Shown here one piece after another: positions 10,506-20,416 of a DNA stretch of 64,000 nt. The stretch is from Pythium myriotylum (taxonomy: Eukaryota; Oomycota; Peronosporomycetes; Pythiales; Pythiaceae): NCBI GenBank assembly GCA_023091665.1, contig JALJCQ010000013.1:1426001-1490000 (forward strand), given 5' to 3'. Under the pieces are notes generated by a model that was given only the letters and a program-made list of their open reading frames with translations, ran no database searches and was not told where the DNA came from. The stretch's first letter is position 1, and each line of letters starts with the position of its first letter. The translations under genes were made by a program, and so were the position numbers.

Positions 10506-13500
10506 TTATCTCGATTTGGACGGCAATCGGTACCCGTTGAATGTGAGGAGGAGGAGCAGTTCATTGACGTGGGGTGAGGCGCCATTCTTCACCATGGCAT
10601 CCAAAACGATTGTAATTACGTGGAGCTGGTTCTCGTAATTCCCCTCTGGGTTTTTTAGTTGACGCAACAGCTTCGCATGGAAAGCTCGGAACTCATCTTT
10701 CGCGACAAGATCTCTTCTCCTCGCCAATATGCCACTCCCTCCAGATTTCGGTCCGATGGCATTCACCTCTTGTTCAGGGGCTGCATCAAAGAAGCGCCCC
10801 ATATTGCTCTCGACAGTTCTCACAAACTCATCCACCCGGCTCCCGTACGAAAGAATGTCGTTAAAGTTCTGCATGAACTGCCGAGTAAAGCCCTCATGCT
10901 GTAAAAAAAAACGAATGTGAATCACCTCCAACACAATCGTTTTAAAGGATGTCTTCACTTACCTTCTTAAGGACAAAAAAACTGTTCATCATCTTATCAA
11001 GGTACTCATCATGGGCTTGGTTGATATCGCGAATACTATGGGAACGACTGAACACCGTTTCGACACGACTCCACGCATCTCCGGTCATCTGAACCACAAA
11101 AACACGTAACCTTTTTCACCCCAACGACGGTAGCACCCGAGACACCACGTACTTGATTCGCCAAGTAATTGAGAACCGCCCTCGTATAATGTAGCATGTC
11201 AGCCAGATAGACTAATTGACCACGTAGAGGCGCTTGTGTCCTGTGGAATGTTCCCACGCTAAGTGTATGCTGCATCAATACAGTGTGACTATATACTCAC
11301 TGCATGAAGCAAAGACGGTGACGGTAGCTTTGTTTGAACTGGCGTCCACCACATGTGAGCTGAACGATCTGTCATCGTGGATAAGAAGCACTTACGTTTG
11401 TAAGAGATGCTTCAACAATTTTCACCTGCAGGAGGAGTGTTGCTAACTTCGAGTACTTGGACACAATTGACCCGCTCAAGAGTACCCGTAATGGCGGGGT
11501 AGCACTGAACCTAAACTGAAGGTGTCGGATCAACGTTATATCGATGTGACGAGATACAGGGCTGGTGCCGATCTCGTTGTTGTCAACACGAATCGTTAGT
11601 CGAGCGGCAATGTCGCGCTGATCTTTGCTGATGAGCCCCTCCATGTGAAGTCGCTGAATAGAATCCTGAAATGCAGAGTTGAGGGCTTCACTCTTCGCCC
11701 AACCGATCGGATCCGCGTGAATTTGTTCGATCAGGTACTGGACAAGTTGTGTAAATACATCTTGCTGAAAAAGAAATGTTTTGCATGTTAGTCGCTGCGC
11801 ATCGTTTAAGGCATCAGCAACAAACCTGTTGCATGAGTAGGAAAAGTCGAAGTATCTCCACGTGCTTGCGGAAATGGAGCTTTTCTCGAAAAAGTCTCGC
11901 AATAGCCCCGTTGATGTCATTGCACTGCGAAGTCCAAACACCGAAATTAGCTCAGGACTTGACATATATATTCACGACCTGCGTACCTTAGCCTCGATTG
12001 GCTGGATAACCGCGCGCCGCATCACCTCTGCTAGAGGTTTGCTCGGTGATGCATGTTGATTCCACTCGGGCTGTGCAGATTTAGATGCGCTGAAATTTTC
12101 GAAGAATAAGTCAATAAGTCGGGGTGATGGCGGATCAGAGCTTCGCATATCTGCATGTTGGTTGAGGTACTGGTTCATGATTTGGCGGCTTTCCAGAGCT
12201 GAGCTCATTGTCTCCACGATAGAAGTGAGGAAACACGGTACTGCCAGATCGTCCACTTGAAATGGCATCAAAGCAGAAATTGCATCATCAAACGACTCGT
12301 CGGCGAGTCTGCGCATCCCAGAACGAGGTGACAAGGGTGGACCCATCGAGTCATCTTTCGAAGTGAAGGGAAGTTCATGATGAAGGAGAATTCGTGCGTC
12401 ATAGCCTCTCTGGAAGACCATCTTGTCCAACGCATCCAGATATGGAGTAAGAGCACCGGCGAACAATGCTTTCAGAACAAGATAAAGATCCCATGACTGG
12501 GTCTCACCAAAGCGAGGTAACTTCATTGGTTCGATCGATGCAATCTCGAGCTCGCGGTGTAAACTTGATAGAATATGACTTGAGAGATGAGCAACGTTGC
12601 ATTTATCACGATTCTGTGAGCAAAAAGGCACCAAACATTTTGCCATGATTGTTTTCAGCTGCGACAGCATTGAGAACATATCCTGGAAGTATCCAATTGT
12701 GCAGAGCAACGAAGGTACGAGTGTCTGACTGGGCAATCCGTCATAGTCGAATTGCGAGGTTTTTGCGGCAGCATTCATCTTGTCCTGTGTTTCTTCAATG
12801 TGTCTATCACAAGCCAGAAGTTGATGCCGGATTTCGTTCGCAAGTCCTTCAGCGACTGTCGACCGACTGGAACCTCGACTGGTCGATTGCAAAAAGGACG
12901 CTAGCTCTCGAAGAAACTGGAAGTCTGATGCCGCGTGGGCAGCCTTCTGGAGAACACTCACCAATGTCATTGGTGACATGTGAGAAACAGCGAGTCCGCG
13001 CCGCACGAAACTAGACAGAGCAAAGTGCGAGGCACAAAAATCACCATTAAAAAGCACCAGTCGTCCCTGTCGAAGTTCAAAAAAAGGCGAGGGCAACCCG
13101 TGCAAGGCGTAGAAGATTGCTTGCACGAGCACACGCTCGTGGACAACTCGGCGAGAAGTTGATGGTAGATGATCACTTTGAATGCCACCTCGCTCAGAGC
13201 CTCGGACAGACGACTTCCGTCGTGAGTTTAGATCTTCCACAAAGCGCAGCAGCAGCGAAGGCTTTTCCAAACTGAAGCCAGTTTCAGACGGCTGACGAAC
13301 ATCTCGCCCCCTCCATTCGTCACTCGTATCCATTGCATCATCACTGCTAGATGAGTTAGGCACCTGGTGAAAGTACTGCAACAGTTGCTCGTCCTCTTGA
13401 TCTTCTTCGTCAACATAGCTGTCAGTTGACTCGTCACTGTCGCCTTGGATTTCCGGACCTCGCATCTCAACGTCATCGGCATTTGGTTGCACATACCCAG

Positions 13501-14164
13501 AGAGAAGCACCCTGGAGGCAATTCCTCGTGGTGCATTATCCTCGTCAACTTCGTCGCTCAAATCATCACTGTCCATCTCCAGCGCGTCATCGAGCTCATT
13601 GCCGCTGTCGTCCTGACGTTCGTTCCACCAGTCGTCCTCCCACGCAACTTGCAGCAACTCAGCTTCGAGCTTGGCTGCGAGCGCTGCCTCTTCGCGGGCT
13701 TTCGTCTCCGCTCTAGCAGCATCTTTGCTCGGCGTCAGCAGCCGATTCCACGCTCGGAGTGCTTCCAGCGGCGCCGCTTCGTCCACCGCGACTCGCTCGT
13801 CGCTCGCGCTCGTCGGCGCGTCCGCGAGCTCCAGCAGCATCTTCACCACGCGGTAGTCGCAGCCGTCCGAGAGCTCGCGCAGGCGCGCAGCTCGCCTGTT
13901 GAGCAGGTGGGCCTCCATCTTCCTCGCGATCTCCTCGACCTCGCCCTTGATCTGCTGCGGCGTCGTGTCCATGTACTTGTGCGCGTACAGCCTCGCGACG
14001 ACCTTGTCTGCGCGCGCCAAGAGCCGTTGCTCGCGCCGTCGCGCGTCGGGCTGCCCAGACGCCGAGGCTTCTTCCCCTATCTCAGTACTTCCATGCAGCA
14101 CATGCGCGCAGAGGTCGCGCGCCAGCGGGCGCCACTCGCGCGCTGTCCACGCCGGCGCCGCCAT
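10506..14164 (-). CDS. Gamma-tubulin complex component, GCP5/6-like
   Basis: Seven exons resolve cleanly: 14164-11987, 11924-11826, 11764-11396, 11338-11301, 11240-11153, 11088-10963 and 10898-10506. The six introns are 62, 61, 57, 60, 64 and 64 nt, all GT-AG, giving 1,096 residues. The start is ATG 14164 (MAAPAWTAREW), downstream of an initiator-like motif. The first 330 residues are variable with a long acidic stretch (about 200-300). The rest matches the GCP grip folds: ILLHHELPFTSKDD, exon 2 (HFRKHVEILRLFLLMQQ, the helix before the usual GDF), exon 3 (PPLRVLLSGSIVSKYSKLATLLLQVK) and exons 4-6 (QAHDEYLDKM). GCP proteins bind gamma-tubulin and nucleate microtubules at flagellar basal bodies and spindle poles; GCP5/6 members act in the full ring complex. 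Assignment to GCP5 and not GCP4 or 6 rests on size and the long N-terminal region and is tentative. Confidence 0.9.
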
Positions 14165-14194
14165 TCTCTCTCGTGGTTTCCTTTGGGCAGATCC

Positions 14195-14206
14195 ACTGGA
14201 GAATGA
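14195..14206 (-). promoter_or_regulatory. Oomycete-type initiator upstream of the GCP-like gene
   Basis: On the minus strand this reads TCATTCTCCAGT, 31 bp before the ATG at 14164. It fits the published oomycete initiator (YCAYTYY) core and matches the sequence found before several P450 genes in this window. Confidence 0.55.
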
Positions 14207-14290
14207 TGTTCCCGCCACAAGGATGTACCGTATCAGACAGAATACTACTCAAATTCAATTTGAAATTGTTCACTCGACATAGTGACACGT

Positions 14291-14617
14291 ATGTCACAAT
14301 GGCTTCAACTTGAGCACTTGGGGATCGTCTCCAGTTGTGGGAGACGACGCGCTGCCCCACGGGAGGATGCCGCAACCGGCGACGTCCCACTCCCGAGGCG
14401 CCCACGACAAGATCTTCAAGGTGAGTCTGCGCGCATTGACGAGACCGAACTGTCTGCCTCGGTTGAGTCGTGCTCGAGTGGCTGGACTCAGCCGGGTGCT
14501 TACGCCTCGGCTCACGTCGATGATTCGGAATCAAAGAGGAGATCTGAGCGGAGTGGCGGGCAAAGGAAGATTCGTCGGAGCGAGGGGCGCAGACTCGCTG
14601 TCGCATGTGGCAGTTGA
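14291..14617 (+). other. Doubtful small ORF in the divergent promoter region
   Basis: The 500 bp between the GCP-like gene and the His-rich gene holds one open frame from ATG 14291 (MSQWLQLEHLG), 108 codons, rich in Arg and Ser, with no recognisable domain. A GTGAGT at 14420 could be a donor for another frame (MPQPATSHSRGAHDKIFK). It may be an upstream leader, a fragment of an unannotated gene, or chance in GC-rich DNA. Confidence 0.2.
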
Positions 14618-14633
14618 GCTCGGAGGAGCTTGA

Positions 14634-14648
14634 GTCATTCGCGCTTTG
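14634..14648 (+). promoter_or_regulatory. Initiator-like element of the His-rich membrane protein gene
   Basis: GTCATTCGCGCTTTG matches the oomycete initiator followed by a flanking T-rich element, 14 bp before ATG 14663. It supports 14663 as the start because the alternative upstream codons of this frame are not ATG. Confidence 0.5.
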
Positions 14649-14662
14649 GACAGGACGAGCTC

Positions 14663-17458
14663 ATGGCGAGGCTGATTGCGACGGCCGCGGCTGCCGTTGT
14701 CGTTGCGGCGTCGGCGTCGACGCCGTCTCTCGACGATGGCCAAGCAACTATGACGCTGCATGAACGATGGTCACCTTCTGAGGACTACCCTGGGTATGGC
14801 GAGAAGAGCTCGGACAAGTGGTGGCGTCATCGCCACGAAGGTCGTGGCGAGGATCGTGAGGAGGATGATGAGGACGACTATTATGGGAGTCGCCACAAGA
14901 AAAACTACGGTCATGACGGTCATGGCTACGATGGCCGTGTAGATCGCTTCGACGGTTATCCAGGAGGTCACAGTTACGAAGGCCACGGTGACTGGGACAG
15001 AGAGCGGCATGGCGAAGGAAGACACCCGTACGATCATTTCGCGGACGGGGAAGACGAGGGCCCTTTCAAGTGGCCGCACCACGGCGACGAGAATGGTCAT
15101 CACGATGGAGGTCATGGCCATGGCGACGAAGGTGAAGGACGTCATGAAGGTCATGAATACCGCGAAGGAGGCCACGGCGGCCATGAACGCGGTCATGGTC
15201 ACGATGAAGAAGGCCACGGCGGTCATGAACGCGGTCATGATCACGATGAAGAAGGCCACGGCGGTCATGAACGCGGTCATGATCACGATGAAGAAGGCCA
15301 CGGCGGTCATGAACACGGTCATGGTCACGATGAAGAAGGCCACGGCGACCATGAAGAAGGAGACAATGATCATCATGGGAATGGTGAATTTGGTCACGAC
15401 GGAGAAGATGACCACCGCTGGGGACGCCATGGTGGAGGCGAAGGTAAGGACGTCGACGGGTACTTCTTCGAACGCTTCGGTAATGGAAATGCTGCAGACT
15501 CTTTCAAGAGGCCACATAACGGCGACGAAAATGGCCCTCGCGACGGAGGTCATGGCCCAGGTGAAGAAGACAATGGTCATCGTGAAGGTCATGAGCACCG
15601 TGAAAGTGGTCACGGGGGCCACGAAGGCGGTCATGGCCACGATGGAAAAGGGCACGACGATCACGGACGCGGTCGTGGGCACAATGAAGAAGACCACGGC
15701 GGTCGTGAAGATGAAGGCAATGGCCACGGTGAACTAGGCCACGGCGGTCGTGAAGAAGGCAATGACAACGGTGAGCAAGGCCACGGCGGTCATGAAGAAG
15801 GCAATGTTCGTCATGGGAATGGTGAGTTCGGTGACGACGGAGAAGATGATCACCGCTGGGGACGTCACGGCCGAGGTGATGGCAAGGATGCCGCCGGTGC
15901 AAGGGAGCCGCATGGATGGAGTGAGCATGGTGGTGACGACGAAAGGGATGATGGCTGGAGGCACAAGCGCTGGAGTGGTGGTGATGAGGAAGACGATCCA
16001 GACTACTCGAGTCAGCGCCATGGGTGGGGCAATTTTGGTGGCGGTGACGACGATGGCAAAGATTCGAAGAAGGAACCACACGACTCTAACCGCTACGGAA
16101 GTGGACACACTGGAAAACATACCAAGCCATCTTACGACGATAACGCTGGCGGTCGTTACTCTCCCAGAAGACGCCACTCGAAGCCAAACTCTAATCAACA
16201 CCCCAGTGATAGCGCAGACAAGAATACTGCTCAGGAACTTCGCGAGGATACCGAAGCATTCGTCAATGACGCCTTTCAGTGGGTCAATGGAATTGTGGGG
16301 CAAGAGACCGCTTCATCTCTTTTCGTCGACACGTCGTTCTCTCTCACGAAGAGTGCGGAAACAGACTTGGGCGAGGCCTCATGCGGAAGCGGACCACTCT
16401 CGAAGCTTTTTCCTGTGCTTCGCAAGTTTGTGGACCACCCCCAAACCGTAAACTTGCTAGATAACGATGTGCAGGCGATCGCGTGGACCCCACTCTCAGT
16501 TTGCTCAAGCAAGGATGGAAATGCCGAGTTCGAAGGAGGAATTTATGGATCGTTCCGTGTCGCCTGTGCTGACCACCTCCTGCTTAATGTTTCAATTGCT
16601 TCGAGCGGAGCGACTCCAACCATTAAGGGTCAGCAAGTAGAAGACAGAGGTCTCTACATCAACGTCGACGTGCTTGACGGAACGATCGTGGCATCCGACG
16701 CGTTTGGATCCATCGTCGGCACTCTGAAGAATCGTCATTTCCCAGAAAATGCCGACGAAGTGCTCAAGAACTGGACGGCTACAATCCAAGCTTGCGCTGT
16801 GAGCAGGCAGCTATCGGTGGACGGTGTTGTTGGCGGTGGTTGGACTCAGTACAAATCAAGTGAGAAGGCTGGTGATGGTTTCCAGGCGTCAGTTGTCGGC
16901 TATGCCGAGTCGTTCTCGCTCTCATTCCCAGAATCCGCACCGTCAAGCCCCCCATCGCCACCCACGGAGACGACACCACCCGCAGAGACGACGCCACCCA
17001 CTCCGGCACCCGAAGAGCCAGCGGAGGAGCCCGCAGCGACACCGGAGGAACCGACTGGTGAGCCCGCCTCTTCTTCGTCCTCTGGCAGCGCTGCAGCTGA
17101 TGCCACTGTGACTTTCCCGCCAGGATCCCTGCGAGCCAACGCCGTGCCAGACCCGATCGTCGCGGCAGTCGAAGCCACGGCAGCCGGTGCCGCGTCTGCG
17201 TACGTTGAATCGGGGATCCTCTGCGTCCAGCCAGCGACTGCGCACCTGAGTTGCGCCGGCAAGGGCGTGTTGGCGCAGCTGAGCAGCTTCTACGAGCGCG
17301 CGAGCGCGTCGCACGCCTCGAGACTCGCCCGTCGCCGCGCGGCCTCGGCGCTCGCGCCCCTGGCAGCGCTCGCGCTCGTGGCGGCCGCGTGCGTGGCCTT
17401 CGCCATGACGACGCTGCGTCGTCGCAATGGCTATGAGCCGCTCGCCGGACCAGTGTAA
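14663..17458 (+). CDS. Type I membrane protein with His/Gly/Asp-rich ectodomain and GYEPL tail
   Basis: 931 residues. A signal peptide (MARLIATAAAAVVVAASAS) precedes a His, Gly, Asp and Glu-rich region (about 45-480) with tandem 14-residue units such as GHGGHERGHDHDEE, a composition able to bind Ni, Zn or Cu. Residues 521-752 form a folded-looking domain with four Cys (EASCGSG, LSVCSSK, RVACADH, IQACAVS) and N-glycosylation sequons (NVS, NWT). A Pro/Thr/Glu hinge (756-815), two more Cys (GILCVQPATAHLSC), one transmembrane helix (about 891-912) and a 16-residue tail ending RRRNGYEPLAGPV follow. GYEPL has the GYxx-phi form of lysosomal sorting signals bound by AP adaptors. I do not recognise the domain. 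The next gene is a paralogue with the same architecture. A vacuolar or lysosomal membrane glycoprotein with a metal-buffering ectodomain is my inference. Confidence 0.8.
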   Translation: MARLIATAAAAVVVAASASTPSLDDGQATMTLHERWSPSEDYPGYGEKSSDKWWRHRHEGRGEDREEDDEDDYYGSRHKKNYGHDGHGYDGRVDRFDGYPGGHSYEGHGDWDRERHGEGRHPYDHFADGEDEGPFKWPHHGDENGHHDGGHGHGDEGEGRHEGHEYREGGHGGHERGHGHDEEGHGGHERGHDHDEEGHGGHERGHDHDEEGHGGHEHGHGHDEEGHGDHEEGDNDHHGNGEFGHDGEDDHRWGRHGGGEGKDVDGYFFERFGNGNAADSFKRPHNGDENGPRDGGHGPGEEDNGHREGHEHRESGHGGHEGGHGHDGKGHDDHGRGRGHNEEDHGGREDEGNGHGELGHGGREEGNDNGEQGHGGHEEGNVRHGNGEFGDDGEDDHRWGRHGRGDGKDAAGAREPHGWSEHGGDDERDDGWRHKRWSGGDEEDDPDYSSQRHGWGNFGGGDDDGKDSKKEPHDSNRYGSGHTGKHTKPSYDDNAGGRYSPRRRHSKPNSNQHPSDSADKNTAQELREDTEAFVNDAFQWVNGIVGQETASSLFVDTSFSLTKSAETDLGEASCGSGPLSKLFPVLRKFVDHPQTVNLLDNDVQAIAWTPLSVCSSKDGNAEFEGGIYGSFRVACADHLLLNVSIASSGATPTIKGQQVEDRGLYINVDVLDGTIVASDAFGSIVGTLKNRHFPENADEVLKNWTATIQACAVSRQLSVDGVVGGGWTQYKSSEKAGDGFQASVVGYAESFSLSFPESAPSSPPSPPTETTPPAETTPPTPAPEEPAEEPAATPEEPTGEPASSSSSGSAAADATVTFPPGSLRANAVPDPIVAAVEATAAGAASAYVESGILCVQPATAHLSCAGKGVLAQLSSFYERASASHASRLARRRAASALAPLAALALVAAACVAFAMTTLRRRNGYEPLAGPV
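15171..15380 (+). repeat. 42-nt coding tandem repeat (14-residue His-rich unit)
   Basis: The motif GCCACGGCGG recurs at 15171, 15213, 15255, 15297 and 15339, exactly 42 nt apart. Units 2-4 are nearly identical and unit 5 diverges. Each encodes GHGGHERGHxHDEE. Related, less regular units continue to about 15800. The repeat stays in frame, so copy number can change without breaking the protein. Confidence 0.9.
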
Positions 17459-17824
17459 CCCTCCCGGTTGCAGTTGCTCAGTAGGTTACGGTTGCAGTCG
17501 TTACCATCATTCCGTTTGCACATAGTCGAGCCATCCCACTCTTTGGGGTTGGTAGGTGTACATAAACACGGCACATGATTTCGTTTCCTGGACGCTGGCG
17601 CCAGCTGGTTGATGGACGTGAGGTTTTATTCCGAAAATCATCACTCTGGTTTTCGAAGATCGGGGGAGCACGTCGAGGAGGGACGACTTACCCACTTGCA
17701 GGTCTGTTGCTGTACTTTGAGTGAGTATTGAATGGATGTCGCCTCTCCTGATTGCTGCGATCTGGGCGTTTTCGACTGACGGGATCTTCTTCCATTTCAG
17801 CTTTCGCTCCATCTCGCACTGATC
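17459..17824. other. Intergenic region between the two membrane-protein paralogues
   Basis: 366 bp without a credible gene. Its only supportable signal is the initiator-like element near its right end, listed separately. Confidence 0.5.
17790..17806 (+). promoter_or_regulatory. Initiator-like element of the Lys-rich membrane protein gene
   Basis: TTCCATTTCAGCTTTCG fits an oomycete initiator plus T-rich flank, 18 bp before ATG 17825. The placement is the same as in the upstream paralogue. Confidence 0.5.
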
Positions 17825-20416
17825 ATGAAGTTGGTGGCACCGGCGGCGGCGGCGGCGCTGGCGGTCGCACTCTCGGCGTCCGCGGAGGCGTCGCGCGTGG
17901 TGAGCAAGGCGTTCCAGAGCGAGCACGCGCTGCGCGAGTTCGACCATCTGCCGGAGGAGATCGCGTGGGGCGCGCTGAGCCTCCAGAGCGAGGCGCCCAA
18001 GGACGAGGACACGGGCGACGCCAAGGAGCAGAAGGAGAGCAAGAAGGAGGAGAAGGAGGGCAAGAAGGAGGAGAAGGAGGGAAAGAAAGAGGAGAAGGAG
18101 GGAAAGAAAGAGGAGAAGGAGGGAAAGAAAGAGGAGAGCAAGAAGGAGGACAAGGAAGGCAAGAAGGAGGAGAAGGACGAGAAGAAGGACGGGGAGAAGG
18201 AGGAGAAGGAAGGCAAGAAGGAGAAGGAGCAGGACAAGAAGGAGGACAAGAAGGAAAGCAAGAACGACGAGAAGAAGGGAGAGAAGGAGGAGAGCGGCCA
18301 CGGCAAGAAAGAGAAAGAGAGTGGCCACGGCAAGAAGGAGGAGAAGGACGAAGATGGCAAGAAGAGCCACGAGAAGGGGGGAAAGAAGGGCGAGAAGGAC
18401 GAAGAAGGCAAGAAAAGCCACGAGAAGGAAAGCAAGAAGGACGAGAAGGACAGCAGCCATGGCAAGAAGGACGAGAAGGAGGGTGGACACAGCAAGAAGG
18501 ACGGTGAGAAGAAACAGCGTGACCACGGTGAAAAAGATGAAGAAAAGCACAGCCAGCACGGAAAGAAGGGTGATAAGGAAGACAATCGCCACGGCAAGAA
18601 AAGCGGCAAGAAAGACGAAGGTGAAGATGAGGGCCACGCGAATAAGCACGGCAAAGGTGAAAAGGCGTGGAGGACCCACGGTGAAGAAGATGGAGAGGAA
18701 ACCCGTCATCGCTTCCATGATCGCCGTGGCAAGCACATTCGATCACATTGCGGCCATGGTTGCGGTGGTGGCAAAGAGGTCGACGGTGAAGACGTCGATA
18801 AGAGTAACAACGGGACTCTTCAGTTCGCTAACACGCTGCAACAAGACACCGAGTCATTTATCGCTGACCTTCGTGACTGGGTCAAGAGCTTCGTCGGAGA
18901 AGTTGAAGGATCTACTTTGGTTGTTGATACGACCTTCACGCTTTCCACAAGCGGTCGCGTTGACACACGTCGTCCTTGCGGAGATCTTGTCGCCCACGAC
19001 GCTTTCCCAGTCGTGAAGAGTTTCATTGAAGATCCCGCGAATGCCGAGCTCGCCAAAGCTGAAACACGGAAAATCTTGTGGCGTCCATCCCGTCAATGCT
19101 TGGAGCAGCACAATGCCGTTGAAGTTGATGGTGGAGCCCACGCCGAGTTTGAGGTGCTGTGTGGTTCTTCGCAGTTACTGAACGCAACAGTCGCGACCGG
19201 AGGTGTTTCGCGTAGACTCTTGTGGCACAACATCCAGTTCAGTGGTGCACTCGTCTCGGTTGATATTCTTGACGGCGCCATTAAGACGGTCGGTGCTTCT
19301 GGCCGAATCGGCGAGCTCCTCAAGTACCGCGACGTCCCAGACGATGCCGTCCAGATTCTCGGGAACCTATCGTCTACGGCCCGTGAGTGTGCAGCGAACA
19401 ACACGTTAACTGTGCGCGGTCTAGTTGGTGGCGGCTGGCGTCAACGGTTCTCCGAGTCAGAATCATCCTGGGATGATGGGTACAGTGATGAGGACGACGA
19501 CAAAGACGACGGAGAGACCGAGAACGAAGCTGTCGTTGGATATGCTGAGGCTTTCGATCTCTCTTACAAATCGGACACCACTCCAACTGAAGCCCCGTCC
19601 ACCGAGAATCCTAAGGACGTGACTCCAGCTCCACCTGGAGAAGAACCTACACCTCCTCCGACTGTAGTACCTGCGGAGCCTCCTACAGGTGCACCTGTGA
19701 ACGCCCCTACCGATGCTCCAACGGTAACGTCGCCACCGGCACCGGCCAACGTTGCTACACCTGAACCGACTAGTTCGGCTGCGCCCGCAGAAGCTCCAAC
19801 TGAAGCTCCCACAGCTGCTCCTACTGAAGCACCAACCGATGCTCCTACTGAAGCACCAACCGATACTCCTACTGAAGCCCCCACGGCTGCTCCGACTGAC
19901 GCACCCACGGTTGCTCCGACTGAAGCACCAACCGGTGCGCCTACTGCTACTCCTACTGAAGCACCAACAAACGCTCCAACACCTGCAGCAACTAAACTTC
20001 CAGGTGATGACGATGCCGCGAAAGGTGAAGATGTTGCGCCTGCTGATGGTGGGTCCTCTCCAGTGTCTCAGCAAGTGCCAAAGACGGATGGCCCGATCGG
20101 TGACCTGACTGCGAGCAGTCTGAAGAAATTGTCGGAGGATGCCTCAACCCTTTACGTACAGTCCGGCCTGCAGTGTCGTCGTCATGACGTTGTCGACGCT
20201 TGTTTCATGAACACAGCCATGTCAAAGATCGTTCATGGCAAGATGTCCACTGTCGTCCTCACCATGAGCCACAAGGAAGAGGAGGATCTGACTCCGCGTG
20301 GACAGATCTCGCTCCCGATGGTGGCAGTCGTTGTCGTTGTTGGTGTTGCTGCCGGTGCTTGGTACCGCACGTACTCGCGTCGTCAAGGCTATCAACCCAT
20401 TCCGGCCTTCGTGTAG
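17825..20416 (+). CDS. Type I membrane protein with Lys/Glu-rich ectodomain and GYQPI tail
   Basis: 863 residues, paralogous to the preceding gene. A signal peptide (MKLVAPAAAAALAVALSASAEA) leads into a highly charged Lys/Glu region (about 59-292, units like KKEEKEG) that replaces the His-rich region of its neighbour. Residues 327-580 align with the neighbour's domain, including four Cys (RRPCGD, SRQCLE, EVLCGS, ARECAA) and matching segments such as VDILDGAIKTVGASG against VDVLDGTIVASDAFG. A mucin-like hinge with repeated PTEAPT units (about 583-725), a Cys pair (GLQCRRHDVVDAC), a transmembrane helix (about 830-847) and a 16-residue tail ending SRRQGYQPIPAFV follow. Sequons NGT, NAT, NLS and NNT predict N-glycans and the Thr-rich hinge O-glycans. 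GYQPI closely resembles the LAMP1 tail signal. Function is unknown; endolysosomal membrane glycoprotein is inferred from architecture. Confidence 0.8.
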   Translation: MKLVAPAAAAALAVALSASAEASRVVSKAFQSEHALREFDHLPEEIAWGALSLQSEAPKDEDTGDAKEQKESKKEEKEGKKEEKEGKKEEKEGKKEEKEGKKEESKKEDKEGKKEEKDEKKDGEKEEKEGKKEKEQDKKEDKKESKNDEKKGEKEESGHGKKEKESGHGKKEEKDEDGKKSHEKGGKKGEKDEEGKKSHEKESKKDEKDSSHGKKDEKEGGHSKKDGEKKQRDHGEKDEEKHSQHGKKGDKEDNRHGKKSGKKDEGEDEGHANKHGKGEKAWRTHGEEDGEETRHRFHDRRGKHIRSHCGHGCGGGKEVDGEDVDKSNNGTLQFANTLQQDTESFIADLRDWVKSFVGEVEGSTLVVDTTFTLSTSGRVDTRRPCGDLVAHDAFPVVKSFIEDPANAELAKAETRKILWRPSRQCLEQHNAVEVDGGAHAEFEVLCGSSQLLNATVATGGVSRRLLWHNIQFSGALVSVDILDGAIKTVGASGRIGELLKYRDVPDDAVQILGNLSSTARECAANNTLTVRGLVGGGWRQRFSESESSWDDGYSDEDDDKDDGETENEAVVGYAEAFDLSYKSDTTPTEAPSTENPKDVTPAPPGEEPTPPPTVVPAEPPTGAPVNAPTDAPTVTSPPAPANVATPEPTSSAAPAEAPTEAPTAAPTEAPTDAPTEAPTDTPTEAPTAAPTDAPTVAPTEAPTGAPTATPTEAPTNAPTPAATKLPGDDDAAKGEDVAPADGGSSPVSQQVPKTDGPIGDLTASSLKKLSEDASTLYVQSGLQCRRHDVVDACFMNTAMSKIVHGKMSTVVLTMSHKEEEDLTPRGQISLPMVAVVVVVGVAAGAWYRTYSRRQGYQPIPAFV
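18001..18700 (+). repeat. Low-complexity AAG/GAG-rich coding tract (Lys/Glu)
   Basis: Purine-rich irregular repeats of AAGAAGGAGGAGAAGGAG type encode alternating Lys and Glu. Strand asymmetry is extreme; the antisense frames are long and open only because of this composition. Confidence 0.8.
19795..19985 (+). repeat. Thr/Pro hinge repeat (PTEAPT units)
   Basis: Twelve-nucleotide degenerate units (CCTACTGAAGCA) encode PTEAPTDAPTEAPT-like sequence, typical of O-glycosylated stalks. Confidence 0.8.

Noticed and set aside
15171..15380. CRISPR-like regular repeat
   Set aside because: The 42-nt units are contiguous, with no spacers, and lie in frame inside a eukaryotic gene.
14771..16303. Long antisense frames opposite the His-rich gene
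   Set aside because: They follow from the GA/CAC-rich repeats of the coding strand, are made of Val/Thr/Met/Phe runs, and lack any domain or proper start context.
17507..18746. Antisense Leu-rich or Ser-rich frames opposite the Lys/Glu tract (up to 409 codons)
   Set aside because: AAG/GAG repeats read backwards give CTT/CTC (Leu, Ser) without stops. This is composition, not coding.
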